A stretch of 64,000 bases of DNA from Persicaria tinctoria (GCA_037127255.1 JBANSL010000002.1:43369392-43433391); one strand, 5' to 3'; counted from the first letter of the stretch, positions 34,496-45,786 are shown. Program-made: numbers and translations. The notes: a model not told the origin generated them from the letters alone.

Positions 34496-34525
34496 TCGAT
34501 ATCGAGTAAAATTACTCGATATCGA
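34496..34525. repeat. Palindrome pair in the linker before the integrase, element B'
   Basis: Perfect TCGATATCGA at 34496 and 34516, 20 bp apart. This lies in the spacer of the inverted repeat, so it is not a mirrored copy of one in B. Confidence 0.9.
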
Positions 34526-34544
34526 GCAGACTACAGTGTCGCCT

Positions 34545-36830
34545 GGTGCCGTGCTAGGCCTCTAGTGGTCATCTTTACTCGATGTCGAGGAATTTTCCTT
34601 GATATCGAGTAAAACCGTACTGTCTGCTGGTGATGTGCTTGGCTTCAGGTGGTCTGTCGAGTTGGCTTTTGTCGACATCGACGAAATTTTGCTCGATGTC
34701 GAGTAACCCTGTATCTCAAATCCATGCAAAGAAGAATACTCACCTGGTTTACTTGATGTCGAGGAAGATTGCTCGATGTCGAGGAAAACCGTGTCAGTCC
34801 GCATCAGGTGCTCGTCTGGGTGAGAGTCGTCGATATGTGTGGTGTCCTGGGATTCCTCTAGCATGTCCTTGAGGAGCCTGGATAGGTGATCGGCGACTGA
34901 GGTCTCTATGCCCTTCTTGTTCTTTAGCTCAACATCAAACTCTTGAAGCAGGAGTACCCATCGTAACAACCTTGGTTTAGCATCCTTCTTTGTCATGAAA
35001 TATCTAAGAGCAGCATGGTCAGTATGGACAATTACTTTAGAGCCAACAAGATAAGAATGAAATTTTTCAAAAGCAAAAACCACAGCAAAAAATTCTTTCT
35101 CTGTTGTGGTGTACTTAGCATAAACCACATCAAGAGTCTTGCTTGCATAGTATATGGCGTGTAGTTTCTTGTCCTTCCGCTGTCCTAGAACTGCTCCCAC
35201 GGCATAATCGCTGGCATCACACATGATTTCAAAAGGTAGTGACCAATCCGACGATTGAATGATTGGAGCGGAGATAAGAGCTTCTTTTAACCTGTTCAAG
35301 GCATCAAGACATTCGCTAGAAAACACAAACTTAACATCTTTCATAAGAAGGTTAGTTAATGGTTTGGCAATTTTAGAAAAATCTTGAATAAACCTTCTAT
35401 AAAAACCAGCAAGACCAAGAAAACTCCTTATCTCTTTGATGGATGTTGGTGGGGGAAATTTCTCCACTAGCTCTATTTTGGCCTTGTCCACCTCAATACC
35501 CTTTTTAGACACCTTGTGGCCTAGCACGATTCCTTCTCATACCATAAAGTGGCATTTTTCCCAGTTGAGAACCAAATTTTTCTCCTCACAACGCTTGAGT
35601 ACTCTGCGCAGGTTAGAGAGACAGATATCGAAAGTAGTACCATAAATTGAGAAATCATCTATAAATACATCCACTATGTCCTCTATCATGTCGGAGAGGA
35701 TGGTCATCATGCACCTTTGAAAAGTGGCAGGGGCATTGCAAAGGCCAAAGGGCATCCTCCTATATGAAAAAGTTCCATAGGGGCAAGTGAAGGTGGTCTT
35801 TTCTTGATCATCAGGATGAATAGGAACCTACCAAAAGCCAGAATATTCATCCAGGTAACAAAAGTAATCATGTTCAGCTAACCTTTTGAGTACCTGATCA
35901 ATGAAGAGGAGTGGAAAATGATCCTTCCTGGTGGTGGTGTTGAGCTTTCTGTAATCAATACACATCCGCCAGCTGGTAGTGATTCTTTTGGGAACAAGCT
36001 CTCCCTTCTCATTCTCCTCAACAGTCGTTCCACCCTTCTTAGGGACAACATGAACTGGACTGACCCATTTGTTGTCGGATATTGGATAGATGATTCATGC
36101 GTCTAGCATGCGCATGATCTCTTTCTTGACCACCTCCTTCATGTTAGGGTTAAGCTTCCTTTGATGCTCAATTGTTGCCCTGTGATCATCTTCCAAAAGA
36201 ATTCTATGCATACAAGTAATGGGTGAAATACCTTTTATGTCCTCTAGAGAATAGCCAATGGCTTTCCTGTGAGTGCGGATGACTTCTACTAGCTTGTCTA
36301 CTTCCTTGTGTTTAATGAAGCACTGATAATTACAGGAAAAGTAGAGTCAGGACCAAGAAATTCATACCTAAGGGCGTCAGGTAAAGGCTTCAGCACCGGA
36401 GAAGGGCCTTGTGGAATCAAGATGGGCTCTACTTCCTCCGTCTTCTTGATCTCCCCTAGGTAATCCGTCTCAATCCTCATGAAAGAAGCGTCCAAATCAG
36501 CTATAAGAGTTGGCATCGACCAAACATACATCGAAGACAACGCTGAATCGGACATAGGAATGTACTGCTGCAAGAAGCTACTTGACATTGAGTTAGAAAG
36601 ATCAGAATCGGCCAAAAAATCAAAACTTACCTTGAATGCAGATTTGGTCGATGTCGAGTTATTTTCCTCGATATCGAGGAAAATGGTGCTCGTCGAGTTC
36701 GCTTCTTAGACTTCTGGTGTGCCTGTAGGGAGGAAAGTAGTCGATATCGAGGATAACTGCTCGATATCGATAATATTTAGAGGACTTACTATCTCTGGAG
36801 AACTGGTTTTGGTAGATATCGACCACTGAT
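34545..36830 (-). repeat. Right arm of 2.3-kb inverted repeat
   Basis: Reverse-complement partner of 31710-34000. It includes mirrored palindromes at 36741/36761, which are the counterpart of 31797/31777. Confidence 0.8.
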
Positions 36831-36839
36831 TTCTCTATC

Positions 36840-37188
36840 GAGCAAGATCGTTGTTTCTTCTGTCTCTCCTGGAACCCGAAATCGACCAGACCGTACTCGA
36901 CGTCGAGTAAGCCTAGTCGACGTCGACCACCATCCAGAGTCTTCTGTTGCTCGGAATCGACTGTACTGGCCCCTGTCGACTACCACCTAGTCGAGGTCGA
37001 GTACCCCTGTGGTCGATCACCATCCGTGAGATTTGTCATTGCCTAGGATCCGCTGACACGCTTCCTCGATGATCGATCCTGACTTCCCGCTGCTACATAG
37101 GGAGGAAGTCTTGTAATTATTTGCGTGGGCACGAATCTGGTTTGATTTATTTTATTATATTTTGAACTCGATTTCCTCCCTACTAACA
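36840..37188 (+). repeat. Partial 5' LTR of element E
   Basis: It ends TACTAACA, followed by AA and the primer site. The palindrome pair TCGACGTCGA is at 36897 and 36917, 20 bp apart. The upstream part is cut off by B'. Confidence 0.7.
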
Positions 37189-37191
37189 AAT

Positions 37192-37208
37192 TGGCGCCGT
37201 TTCCGGGG
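37192..37208 (+). promoter_or_regulatory. Primer-binding site for tRNA-Asp, element E
   Basis: TGGCGCCGTTTCCGGGG, one mismatch from the perfect site in element A. Confidence 0.85.
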
Positions 37209-37429
37209 AGATATCAATCACGCCTAGTTTAATTTTGTTTAAGGTTCATAAAAGCCCATCCCTTTTTCTTACCCTATCACATACCCTACCACCACCTACC
37301 TCACCGGTACCAACTAGGTGCCAAGCTTTTGCCACTAATTTGTGTTCTTGATTGTGATTTCAAAGCTTAGGTACAAAGATGGAAGACTTTGTCGAAAGGA
37401 ATCCTGTATAGGAAGAATGGTTTCAAGAT

Positions 37430-37687
37430 TTGAGACGGAGAAATAGGATCGTAGTGGAGGAGTCACGATTAAGGGAAATAGCCCGGCTGGAGGACTTAGT
37501 CCAAAGACTTGAGGCTTCCTATCGTTCTAAAGGATTAGAGCCTCCTTCTTATGAGGAAATTGAAGCTATGGAAAGTGATGAGGAAGAAGAAGATTGGAAC
37601 GAACAATGGGTACTCCCACGGTACATGAGAGCAACAACGCCAATCGATGTCGACTACCCTATAGTCGACGTCGACCACATTACATAA
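37430..37687 (+). CDS. Element E ORF 1, coiled-coil and acidic, unknown
   Basis: Eighty-five codons with an Arg/Glu-rich heptad-like N terminus (RLREIARLEDLVQRLEASY), an acidic middle (ESDEEEEDW) and a C terminus IDVDYPIVDVD encoded by a palindrome pair 21 bp apart (37644 and 37665). An in-frame stop a few codons upstream (TATAGG near 37409) suggests a longer original ORF beginning around ATG 37380. I recognise no family. The coiled coil resembles the start of element B gag only in general character. Confidence 0.4.
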   Translation: MRRRNRIVVEESRLREIARLEDLVQRLEASYRSKGLEPPSYEEIEAMESDEEEEDWNEQWVLPRYMRATTPIDVDYPIVDVDHIT

Positions 37688-37789
37688 ACCCAGGTATGCC
37701 CTTCCCCGATCTCGATTCCACCTTTGCAATCTATCTTTGAAAAACCATATGAATGACCCCAAGAAGAAGAAGCACTAGAAGAGAAGAAG

Positions 37790-38215
37790 TTGGACATTGT
37801 TGCCCAGGGCATTCCAAGATCTCTTTTACCTTACAAAGTGAAGGCTATTCCCGATGATTTTGAGCAACCGATGTTCATAGTCAAGTGTGGGGTCCTAGCA
37901 AAGTGGCATGAAGCTCCGCGAGATGAGGAGGAAATATCTCTTCCCTCTCCACCGATCTGCTGTGGTGGAGATAGACAACCAAGTCAACCTATGAAGCGGA
38001 AGAGGTATGATGATGAGGTATGTATATTTTCTTTATATCTTCCCTTATACATGCTAGCTCGAGCCAGGGAAGATGAATGGGTGGAGCTATGGAGCGTCCA
38101 CTCGGGGAGGTTTAAGTTTCATCACATGATGCCCCCGGATGACATCCCACGCTTCCCACCACCGGAGGAACCACCAGATCCACCTATACCTCCGGACAAA
38201 GATGAGCCAGACTAA
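37790..38215 (+). CDS. Element E ORF 2, unknown protein with proline-rich tail
   Basis: About 141 codons, probably the continuation of ORF 1 after a frame break. Visible features are a basic patch (MKRKRYDDE, about residue 70) and an acidic, proline-rich C terminus (PPPEEPPDPPIPPDKDEPD). No gag, protease or pol motif is present. It lies directly upstream of the 3' untranslated region. Function unknown. Confidence 0.4.
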   Translation: MDIVAQGIPRSLLPYKVKAIPDDFEQPMFIVKCGVLAKWHEAPRDEEEISLPSPPICCGGDRQPSQPMKRKRYDDEVCIFSLYLPLYMLARAREDEWVELWSVHSGRFKFHHMMPPDDIPRFPPPEEPPDPPIPPDKDEPD

Positions 38216-38540
38216 TGCTTAATGAAGAAAGTCGGCCTAGCGACTATAAAATCTAGAGCTTGTAAATAGACATTTATTTTTGGGACTTTTGGACATTGTT
38301 GCTTTTTGTTGGTTTTGAACTTTTAGTTTTTCTATTCTGGGTATTTCTCTTCTTCATTTTTCAGGTCCATGGGGATAGAAGCAAGCTAAATTCAGACTCG
38401 GCCCTGCAACATAGCACTCGATTCTGACATCCTGCACACCTGTCTAGTGAGTTTCTTTCTTTACCCTTATTTTTTTATACAGTGAGGACATTGTAATGTT
38501 TAAGTATAGGGTAGGGGAAGGGTTTAATTTGTGCATATTT
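38216..38540 (+). other. 3' untranslated region and polypurine tract of element E
   Basis: Non-coding, with a GTGAGGACATTG word and a purine-rich tract at about 38505-38520, the arrangement that precedes the 3' LTR in related elements. The LTR is cut off. Confidence 0.5.
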
Positions 38541-38644
38541 GAAATTTATGTGACAAGGCTAGACAATTCAATCACATTATGGAACATATATAGTAAAACT
38601 CATAAAAATAAAATAGAGGAAAAACTAAGGCAAGATGAGTATTT

Positions 38645-39472
38645 GAATAACACATATATGCAATGCATAATCTTTTTGGATTTTTTTTATTTATCAAAAT
38701 ATTTTTTCATTTTCCAATGCAATAAATTAACGAAAAATAAACATGAATCGATGAATAAAATAACGACAAAATAAACATGAATGCATGAATCTATGAATGC
38801 AACCCTCGCCCGCACTTAAATTCTTCATTGTCCTCAATGAAAATCAAAGTCAACAAATCATAAAAATATGAGAGAAAGAGAGTAAAGAATAACTCACATT
38901 GTGGAAAAATTTCGACGGAGAATATGAAGAAGCTTGGAAGAAGAACGACAACGACGGGCGAACCACGAGCACAGATGAATGAAGATGATGAAGAATGAAT
39001 AAGATGGGTTGCAACGACAACAAACGAAGACTAGGCAAGAGCCGCGGGCGCAATTGATCAAGCCACGGGCACGACTACTACTAGCTTCGGACACTGGGCA
39101 TCACTGCTGAATTCGCTGGCAGCGAGTTTTGGTTCCCTGGTAGCGGATGAAATCAGCTCCAATGTCATCTGTGTGGTTGAACTCGTTGGCATCGAATAAG
39201 GATTTGCTGACAGCGAATTTAGCACATACTCTCTATTCTTCGGTCTTTTCTTTTTTCTTTTTCTTTTTTTCCTTCATGGTTAGCTCTAAAAATATTCTGA
39301 AAGCATCTATCTAACATATAAAGGAAATCTCATTTATCAAATGAAAAAAACTAATTAACTAACTAGGAATTGAAATAACTAATTTAGGAAAACTTACCTC
39401 GAGTTGCCTCCCAATAAGCGTCCTTGTTTATCGTCATAAACTCGACGGTTTATTTGTCCATGTATTCAAGAC
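38645..39472 (-). other. 3' untranslated region of element C
   Basis: No coding sequence. Palindrome pairs lie at 39114/39135 and 39184/39205 (see next entry), and the conserved TGCCTCCCAATAAGCG block at about 39408. Confidence 0.6.
39114..39215. repeat. Two palindrome pairs in 3' region of element C
   Basis: CGCTGGCAGCG (centre 39119) with CCTGGTAGCG (centre 39140), and CGTTGGCATCG (centre 39189) with TGCTGACAGCG (centre 39210). Both pairs are 21 bp apart. Confidence 0.8.
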
Positions 39473-40015
39473 TTACTCGGACATCGCTAACGCCCTCTTT
39501 AGAAAATCAAACTCTGGTGCACACCATCTAGGTAGGCGAGCACCACATATGAAGAAGCCAAAGTCAAATGATGTGATGTTGAAGAAGGTCTCCAACTCTT
39601 CATATGCTCGAGCGTGACTTCCCGACGAGGGTATGTAGTACCACCAACACAGTTCCACTGGTGGTTTGTTGAAGTAATGCTCCCAAGGATCTACATATTC
39701 ACCATAATCCACAAAAGTGTAAGAAATATCATTACCTTGCTCGAGAGCCACAAAAATCGGCTCCGGACTACGTTCCTCAATAGGTGAGTTGGGGATGACT
39801 TCTATGGGTGGAGTAGGAGCCAAAATACATGGTTCCTCACGCGTGCACTCATGATACTCCCTGTCAAGGGGCATCGGGCTCCTTTCTCCATCTTTGATTG
39901 AACCATTGATGCTTGTGTCTTGGCTTCCCTCATGTATTTCACCCGCCATTGGTTTGAAAGGTAAGGGTATAGATGCAAACTTATAGTCTTCTTCCACCTT
40001 TGCCATGTCACCCAC
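39473..40015 (-). CDS. Element C ORF, 180 aa, unknown
   Basis: The ORF starts at ATG 40013-40015 and ends at 39473. It is acidic, Pro- and Glu-rich in the N-terminal half, and has an aromatic-rich C-terminal half (VELCWWYYIP, ETFFNITSFDFGFFICG). No zinc knuckle, protease or polymerase motif is visible. It occupies the position where gag would be, between the primer site and the 3' region, and has no stop. It may be a diverged gag, a captured sequence or an accessory protein. Confidence 0.45.
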   Translation of the reverse strand: MGDMAKVEEDYKFASIPLPFKPMAGEIHEGSQDTSINGSIKDGERSPMPLDREYHECTREEPCILAPTPPIEVIPNSPIEERSPEPIFVALEQGNDISYTFVDYGEYVDPWEHYFNKPPVELCWWYYIPSSGSHARAYEELETFFNITSFDFGFFICGARLPRWCAPEFDFLKRALAMSE

Positions 40016-40355
40016 GCAAAGGAAAAGATCTCATAATTCCGGCCAATCCAAACCGTAAAAGCCTTCCTCTTTCAATGATTGAGTGAATTCTCGTATCTCG
40101 GAAAGCATGCCATCTTGAATACAAAGTACTCGTTCTTTTAAATCATCTTGGATACCCCGTGAAGCATGGTCGTCCACTAAATATTGCACTCTTGTGAGGT
40201 AATGGTGAAAGTATTCTCCCTAGTATTGCTATAACTTCAACTCCATTGCAAACAATTAGTAATGAGGTGTCGTGAACCATAAGATAGGTCCACGACGGGG
40301 TTAGATATATATACAAAAATTAATAAATACACAAAATAAATAAACGAACTTGATT

Positions 40356-40372
40356 CCCCGACAACAACGCCA
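40356..40372 (-). promoter_or_regulatory. Primer-binding site for tRNA-Asp, element C
   Basis: On the minus strand TGGCGTTGTTGTCGGGG, two mismatches from the site in element A, both C to T. Confidence 0.8.
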
Positions 40373-40376
40373 ATTT

Positions 40377-42172
40377 TGACGGAGGTAAAGTCGTTGATTT
40401 ACCTCGCCAAAGATAATTCCCAAATAAACAAACTAGTATAGTATGCAAGTAAGGGGTCGAACCCTAGAGAATCAAGTATTTCTAAATATTGTATATTTAT
40501 CAATATAAAAGATAAGATTGTTATGAATGAAAATAAAAGAAAATAATATTGACAAAAGCAAATAATGGATAGAAGAAAAGAGTTTCCACCTACAAGTTCT
40601 CGACTTTGGTTGGTTTTATTGATCATCGAATCATTTTCAAGTTATTATCTTTTCCTACGAGTTCATCTCGTCTTGGTTTAAGTAGATTAAAAGTCCTACG
40701 AGTCCAATTAATCCATTACACCCCAATGCAACCTTAACACGGTCAAGATTTAACAAATAGATAGCAAAACGTCCCAAGAACTTGAGCATATAAATAACAC
40801 CAATTAAACACGGTAAATCGATGTTTAAGATATATGTCAACTCCCTACAAAATCATGCTTCAAACACGGAATCCACAATCTTATGCGTGCTACTATGGAA
40901 ATAACACAAATACGAAAGTATTAAATCCTAGCATGAAATCAATATTATCAAGGTAGACAATCAAGATATCGCCAATAACATAATCAATATCACACAAAGT
41001 TGAAAGAATTATAGAGGAAAAATAAATTATATTAGAAACTCACAAACCACCAACCAAGTCTCGAAAGTGAAGGCGAAAACTACGAAATTAGCCAAGCATG
41101 GCTTACCTAAGCTTTCTTCTCTTTAATGGTGATTTCTCTCTTTGAATCCATAGAAAACTAATCATAAAACATCCTATTTATAAGCCTAAAGTGTTGCATA
41201 AACAAGGTAAAAGATAGACAAATAAGATAGAAACTTCATAAACAAACTAGATAGAAGATAGACTTTCCATGTATAGTTCAGCGTCAAATTCCGCTGGCAG
41301 CGAAAGTTTCCGCTAGCAGCGAATGGCCTTAAACAAGCTATTATTGGATTTTCGCTACCACCTCCCTACCACACTTGTTGCTAGCGAATGTCCATGCCTT
41401 AGAAATTTTCAAATACTCTTAGAAATTTTCAAATACTATTGGATAGACACTCGCTTCCGCGAGTGTCTATCCGCTGCAGCGAGTCCGGTCTTTCGCTGAA
41501 GCGACTCCATTCGCTGGCAGTGAGTAACCATTCGCTGGTAGTGACTCATGTTGCTTCCTCACTGACTCTTGGGCTGACTCAACTCACTGACAGCGAGCTC
41601 TATTCTCTGGCAGTGAGACATGCTAGCTCCTAGACATGCGCCCACTGACTTCACTCGCTGGCAGCGAGTTTTGCTCAGGCACTTGCTAGACATGACGTCG
41701 ATGACTTGATCCATAGCAGCGGAAATCCATTCGCTGTCAAAGAATTTCCAGAAGACTACCATCGCGTAGATCTTCAAAAGAGCTTTGCAACGCATGCTCA
41801 TATGCATCGATCGGACATTCGAGGCCGCCGGAAAGTGCGTTACAAGTTCAGCTCGCTGGGAGGATAGCTTTCACGACCCGCCCTCGTTTTTGCTCTTAGA
41901 CCTCGATTTTGTTCTCCGTTGCTCCTTAGGTTGATCCATGCTTTTTGGGAATTCTTCCTTATGCTCTCTCAAGTCTTGCCTTAGCCTCTCTTAGCTACGT
42001 TCCTCGTGTTTTTCGCCTCGGACCTACGAATCTACATAAAACCATTAAAATAATGTAGATTCCGAACTTTTCCACAAAGCGAGTGCTAATCTAATTAACA
42101 CTAAAATATGAATATATGGCAATAAAATGCACCTAAACTAACCTATAATGCCTATTGGATTATGCTTTATCA
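40377..42172 (-). repeat. 5' LTR of element C
   Basis: It starts TGACGGAGG and ends GCTTTATCA. The internal block at 41770-41830 (GAGCTTTGC, CATATGCATCG) is shared with B and D. The palindrome array is at 41292-41600. A 21-bp tandem repeat (CTTAGAAATTTTCAAATACT) lies at about 41398-41440. Confidence 0.75.
41292..41600. repeat. CGCTGGCAGCG palindrome array in LTR of element C
   Basis: At least seven copies or variants: 41292 and 41311 (19 bp apart), CGCTGCAGCG at 41472, CGCTGAAGCG at 41494, CGCTGGCAGTG at 41512, CGCTGGTAGTG at 41533 and further decayed copies. Spacings are mostly 19-22 bp. Confidence 0.8.
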
Positions 42173-44443
42173 GGAGTTCAGAGAGCAGGGACTGTATCCA
42201 CAAGAATTCACAAGTTACAATAGCCAAACTTCGGTATTCAGCTTCCGTTGATGAACGAGCGACAGTGTCTTGCTTCTTGGAACTCCAAGAAATTAAATTA
42301 TCGCCAAGGAAGATGCAATATGCACCAGTGGATTGGCGATCTAAAGGGTCTCCTGCCCAGTCAGAATCGGGAAAGGCCTGAAGACGAAGTTTGTTGTGTG
42401 CAGAGATATGGAAGCGAAGAGAGGATGTAGCACGGAGGTAACGGAGTATCCGTTTGACTGCTTGCCAGTGGTGTACACATGGATGATGCATTGATTGGAA
42501 AACTTTGTTAACCGTAATTGAAATGTCTGGCCGAGTGAATTGGAGGTATTGTAGACTACCCACGGTGCTTCGATATAGTGAAGGTTCAGAGAATAGGGGA
42601 CTCTCAGCAGGAGAGCCATCGGTGTGGTTACCAAGCTAGCTTTCTACATATTGGTCTTCACTAAAAGATCGTGAATATACCTGGATTGAGACAAATTGAA
42701 GCCAGATGCATCCCTAGAGACTTCAATTCCCAGAAAAAAATAAAGATCACCCAAATTCTTCACTGGAAATTGTTTGGCAAGTGAATCAATAAACAGAGTG
42801 GATTGATGCTCATCAGATGAAATTACGAGAAGATCGTCTACGTACACTAGAACATAAACTAAGTAGCCTGCTTGGTGATAGATAAAAAGAGATGAATCAG
42901 ATCGAGAAGGGGAAAAAACAAGAGTGATGAGAGCCTCACTGAGTTTGGCAAACCAAGCCCGAGGGGCCTGCTTTAGGCCATACAGGGATTTTCGAAGCTC
43001 GCAAATGTAATTAAGATAAAGGGAATGAATGGAACCTTTTGGTTGTTGGATGTACACATCCTCCGTCAAGTCACCGTGAAGCAAGGCTTTTTTAATATTG
43101 AGTTGTCAAACCGTCCACCTGTGTGTTGCCGCCAAAGAGAGGAGCAATCGGATGGTTGCGGGTTTTGCCACTGAACTAAACGTCTCAGAGAAATCAATGC
43201 CTTGAATTTGATTGAATCCTTGAGCCACTAAATGAGCTTTTCGACGTTCAATTTCCCTTGTAGCAAGCCTTTTGGTTTTGAAAACCCATTTGGTTCCTAG
43301 AACATTGATGGAAGGGGAGGGAGGGACAAGAGTCCATGTGTTTGTGGCAAGGAGGGTAGTGAATTTAGCATTCATTGCTTGTTGCCAGCCTACGTATTTG
43401 GATGCCTCCGTATAAGAAGTGGGTTCATCGGGTATGATCAGGGAGAATTGGGCGTTGGAGCATTGAGATGACCAACGAATGGTTCCATCTTATCAAATGA
43501 GAGGTTTGGTAATGTTGGCTTTGGATCTGGTTATCATGGGATGGCAATTTTGGCTTGAAGGTGCCGACGGGGAGGGAGGTATTGGAGACAGGCCGAGGGG
43601 TACAATCTGGAACAAAGTTCCTGGAAGATGGGAAAGGGATAAGTGGTGCTGATTGTTTGGGTGAATTGTGGGGTATTGTGTTTGGGCTGACAGTGGGGAA
43701 TGGGGAATTGGGATCAGGTCCAATATGAGGGAATTGTAGCGGGGAAAAGATTGGGCCTCTAGATCAGATTGAGTTGTAGATCCACTTGTATTAGAGATTG
43801 GTTAAGTATCCTCGTGAAACAGTACATCCCGAGATACATAATAGCGAGAATTGATCCAATCAAAACAAATGTAACCTCGATGTTGGGAACTATACCCGAG
43901 AAAAACCGTTAGGGTTGAGCGAAAAGAGAGCTTATGTGAATTGTAAGGCTGAAGGTTGGGAAAAGCAAGACAACCAAAGACTCGTAAGAACTCATAGTCG
44001 GGGAGTGTGTGAAACAAGAGCTCAAAGGGTGAGCGATTTTGTAGAACCGGGGTGGGAAGACGATTGAGAAGATAAACCGATGTTTCAAAAGCAAAGTCCC
44101 AATAGGATAGTAGGAGAGATGCATGCTTTAAGAGAGTGAGTCCCATGTCTACAATGCAATGATGTCGAGACTCAACGGTGCCATTTTGAGGGTGAGAATA
44201 CGGACATGTAAGTCTATGGGCAATGCCATTGTGTTGGAAAAATGCATGAAGGGGTTTCAACTCGGTTCCATTGTCCGTTAGGACACTTTTAATGGTTGTA
44301 GAGAATAAATTTGTAACTAATTTGGCAAAATTGATGAAAGTGGATGAAACAATAGACTTTGTAGCAATAGAAAAAATCCAAATAAATTTCGAATAATCAT
44401 CCACAATAGATAAATAAAAACAACAACTAACAAGAGGAAAACA
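42173..44443 (-). pseudogene. Copia integrase core, reverse transcriptase and RNase H
   Basis: Read leftward: integrase core (44420-43800) with SIVDDYSKFIW, DNG in SVLTDNGTE and Glu in NGTVESRHH, then the GKP-like C-terminal region (VFLGYSSQHRGYICFD). The reverse transcriptase N terminus (43375-43106) has TNTWTLVPPS and KWVFKTKR. A stop separates it from the RT core (43084-42644) with LYGLKQAPRAWF and the catalytic YVDDLLV. RNase H (42563-42173) has DSDWAGDPLDRQSTGAY and SSTEAEYRSLA. Several stops and frameshifts are present, so it is not functional. Confidence 0.85.
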
Positions 44444-45786
44444 TGTCGTTGTTTTTGCCAAAGAATACTCAAACTCACAACTAGTATAGTGTTTTAGCAA
44501 GAGATCGATCCACATGGAAATCTATTCAATTCAAGTATCAATTCTAATCGCTAATAGAGAATATGGGGGGTTTTTGGTGTGAAAAAGATCCGCCTTTTAT
44601 CAAAGCGGAAGCAAGCAAACAAAGTGAATTGGTTTAAGAATGCAATGGAGAGAAATAGGCTCACCTACAATTTATCACTTCGATTGATGAATTCGATCCT
44701 TGTTTCAGCCTCTAGTTCTTGTCTTTTCCTATCAATGTCCTTGTCCAGATCTTAGGTAAATTACTAGTCCTACGAGTCCTAGGAACCCTTATCTCTAAAT
44801 AACCCTAACATGGTTAAGATTCAACCTAGAGATAGCATTAAGATTATGAATTAACCAATGTACACATAATATCAAGCTACGAGTCGATATTCAACATGTA
44901 TTCAACTTCCTACACATCCAATTAGTCCTACGAGTCCTAAAGGGATATGATTGCCACTTGGGTTAAGGTTCGCTACGAGGAATCTACAAAACCCTAGGAA
45001 TTGAATGAATCTACTCTAACTAGTCGGCCAGGCCAGAGAGAATAAAACACATTCAAGCAATTAAGCACAAAGAAGTCAAAACATTGGAATAGGAATAAGA
45101 ACTAGATTAAGAAACTCACAATTCAACAATCAAAGATCCAAAATGTAGGAGAAACCTCGAGAGTTTAGTTGCTCATGCTCAACGGCGCTCTCAACAATGG
45201 AATAAAGTGCATAAGATAAGTGGTAGAATAAACTAGAAAAGTCTTATAAAAGCCTCTAAGAGTCGGCCAATAAAATAAACTAAAACCCTAATTAAATTCC
45301 AATTCTGAATTGGCGTTTCTGCGAAGGCCGCGGGGCGGCCGGCGATCAGCGAAATCCGTCGTCAAAGCTCCGAGCCGCGGGGCGGCTTTTACTGTTCACA
45401 GAGATTTTTGTGTTTGGAATTTGGTCTCGATGTCAACACAAAAGTTCTAGATCTCGAAGAGATCTTTCCAACGCATGGTGAAAGTGCGAAACACGTTCAG
45501 CATGTCTGGCGACAACTTTTGCTTACTTGTTTTTCATTTAGGCTCTCGAAATTCGACTCCGCTCCCGTGCTCTTCACTTTTCTTCCTCAACTTGAATCTT
45601 CCTTCATCCAAGAGTCTCCTCATTCCTCGTCGGATCCACCTTTACCTGAAATTAACCATAAAATTGCATAGATTCCGACTCTTCCAACATCACCGGTAAA
45701 CATGTAATTGTAACTAAAATATGCACTATTCACAACTAAACTATGCTAAATGTAATCTATAATGCAATACTAAACATGCTCTATCA
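44444..45786 (-). repeat. Solo LTR F inside the copia integrase gene
   Basis: It begins TGTCGTTG and ends CTCTATCA. The copia protein continues from KG at about 45790 to CFPLVSCCFYLSIVDDY at 44440, so the LTR splits one gene. An AACA flank on both sides (44440-44443 and 45786-45789) is a possible partial target duplication. It contains two copies of GCCGC-GGG-GCGGC (centres 45333 and 45380). Its style is that of the Athila-like LTRs nearby (GTTTTAGCAAGAGATCGATCC near the primer edge). No internal region is left. Confidence 0.7.
45327..45386. repeat. Palindrome pair in solo LTR F
   Basis: GCCGC-GGG-GCGGC twice, centres 47 bp apart. This is a wider spacing than in the other families. Confidence 0.8.

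Larger units (their letters stand above)
34001..36830 (-). pseudogene. Element B': inverted partial pol copy with reverse transcriptase, RNase H and integrase zinc domain
   Basis: Read on the minus strand: a post-protease region (36620-36300), RT N terminus (36290-35900, broken), RT core with MPFGLCNAPATFQR (35755) and FIDDF, a stop near 35530, then RT thumb and RNase H with [14 protein letters not shown] and TDHAALRYF (to about 34860), and the acidic linker with LDIE peptides (34800-34560). Beyond the linker, about 34460-34010 encodes the integrase HHCC zinc domain (HCHTLPIGGHAKG ... CDECQRLGN), with one stop. The integrase core is absent. B' is less damaged in RNase H than B. It abuts B at about 34000 and element E at about 36830. 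Confidence 0.8.
36840..38530 (+). mobile_element. Element E: tRNA-Asp-primed retrotransposon with unfamiliar ORFs
   Basis: A partial LTR (36840-37188), primer site, two ORFs without gag or pol motifs, and a 3' region ending in a purine-rich tract near 38505-38520 (GGGTAGGGGAAGGG). The LTR and first ORF carry the TCGACGTCGA version of the palindrome. It appears to be a small non-autonomous relative of element B; its 3' LTR is lost at the junction with element C. Confidence 0.6.
38540..42172 (-). mobile_element. Element C: Athila-related non-autonomous retrotransposon, 3' truncated
   Basis: On the minus strand: 5' LTR (40377-42172), primer site, one unfamiliar ORF (39473-40015) and a 3' untranslated region that matches element D (compare 38645-38860 with 50180-50390). 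The 3' LTR is missing. Its palindrome is CGCTGGCAGCG. The 5' LTR edge interrupts the RNase H of the copia element at 42172/42173, so C probably inserted into it and later lost its left part. Confidence 0.6.

Noticed and set aside
27619..37674. Palindromes as restriction or modification sites
   Set aside because: The cores contain common restriction sites by symmetry, but this is eukaryotic DNA and the regular spacing and family specificity are not explained by restriction.
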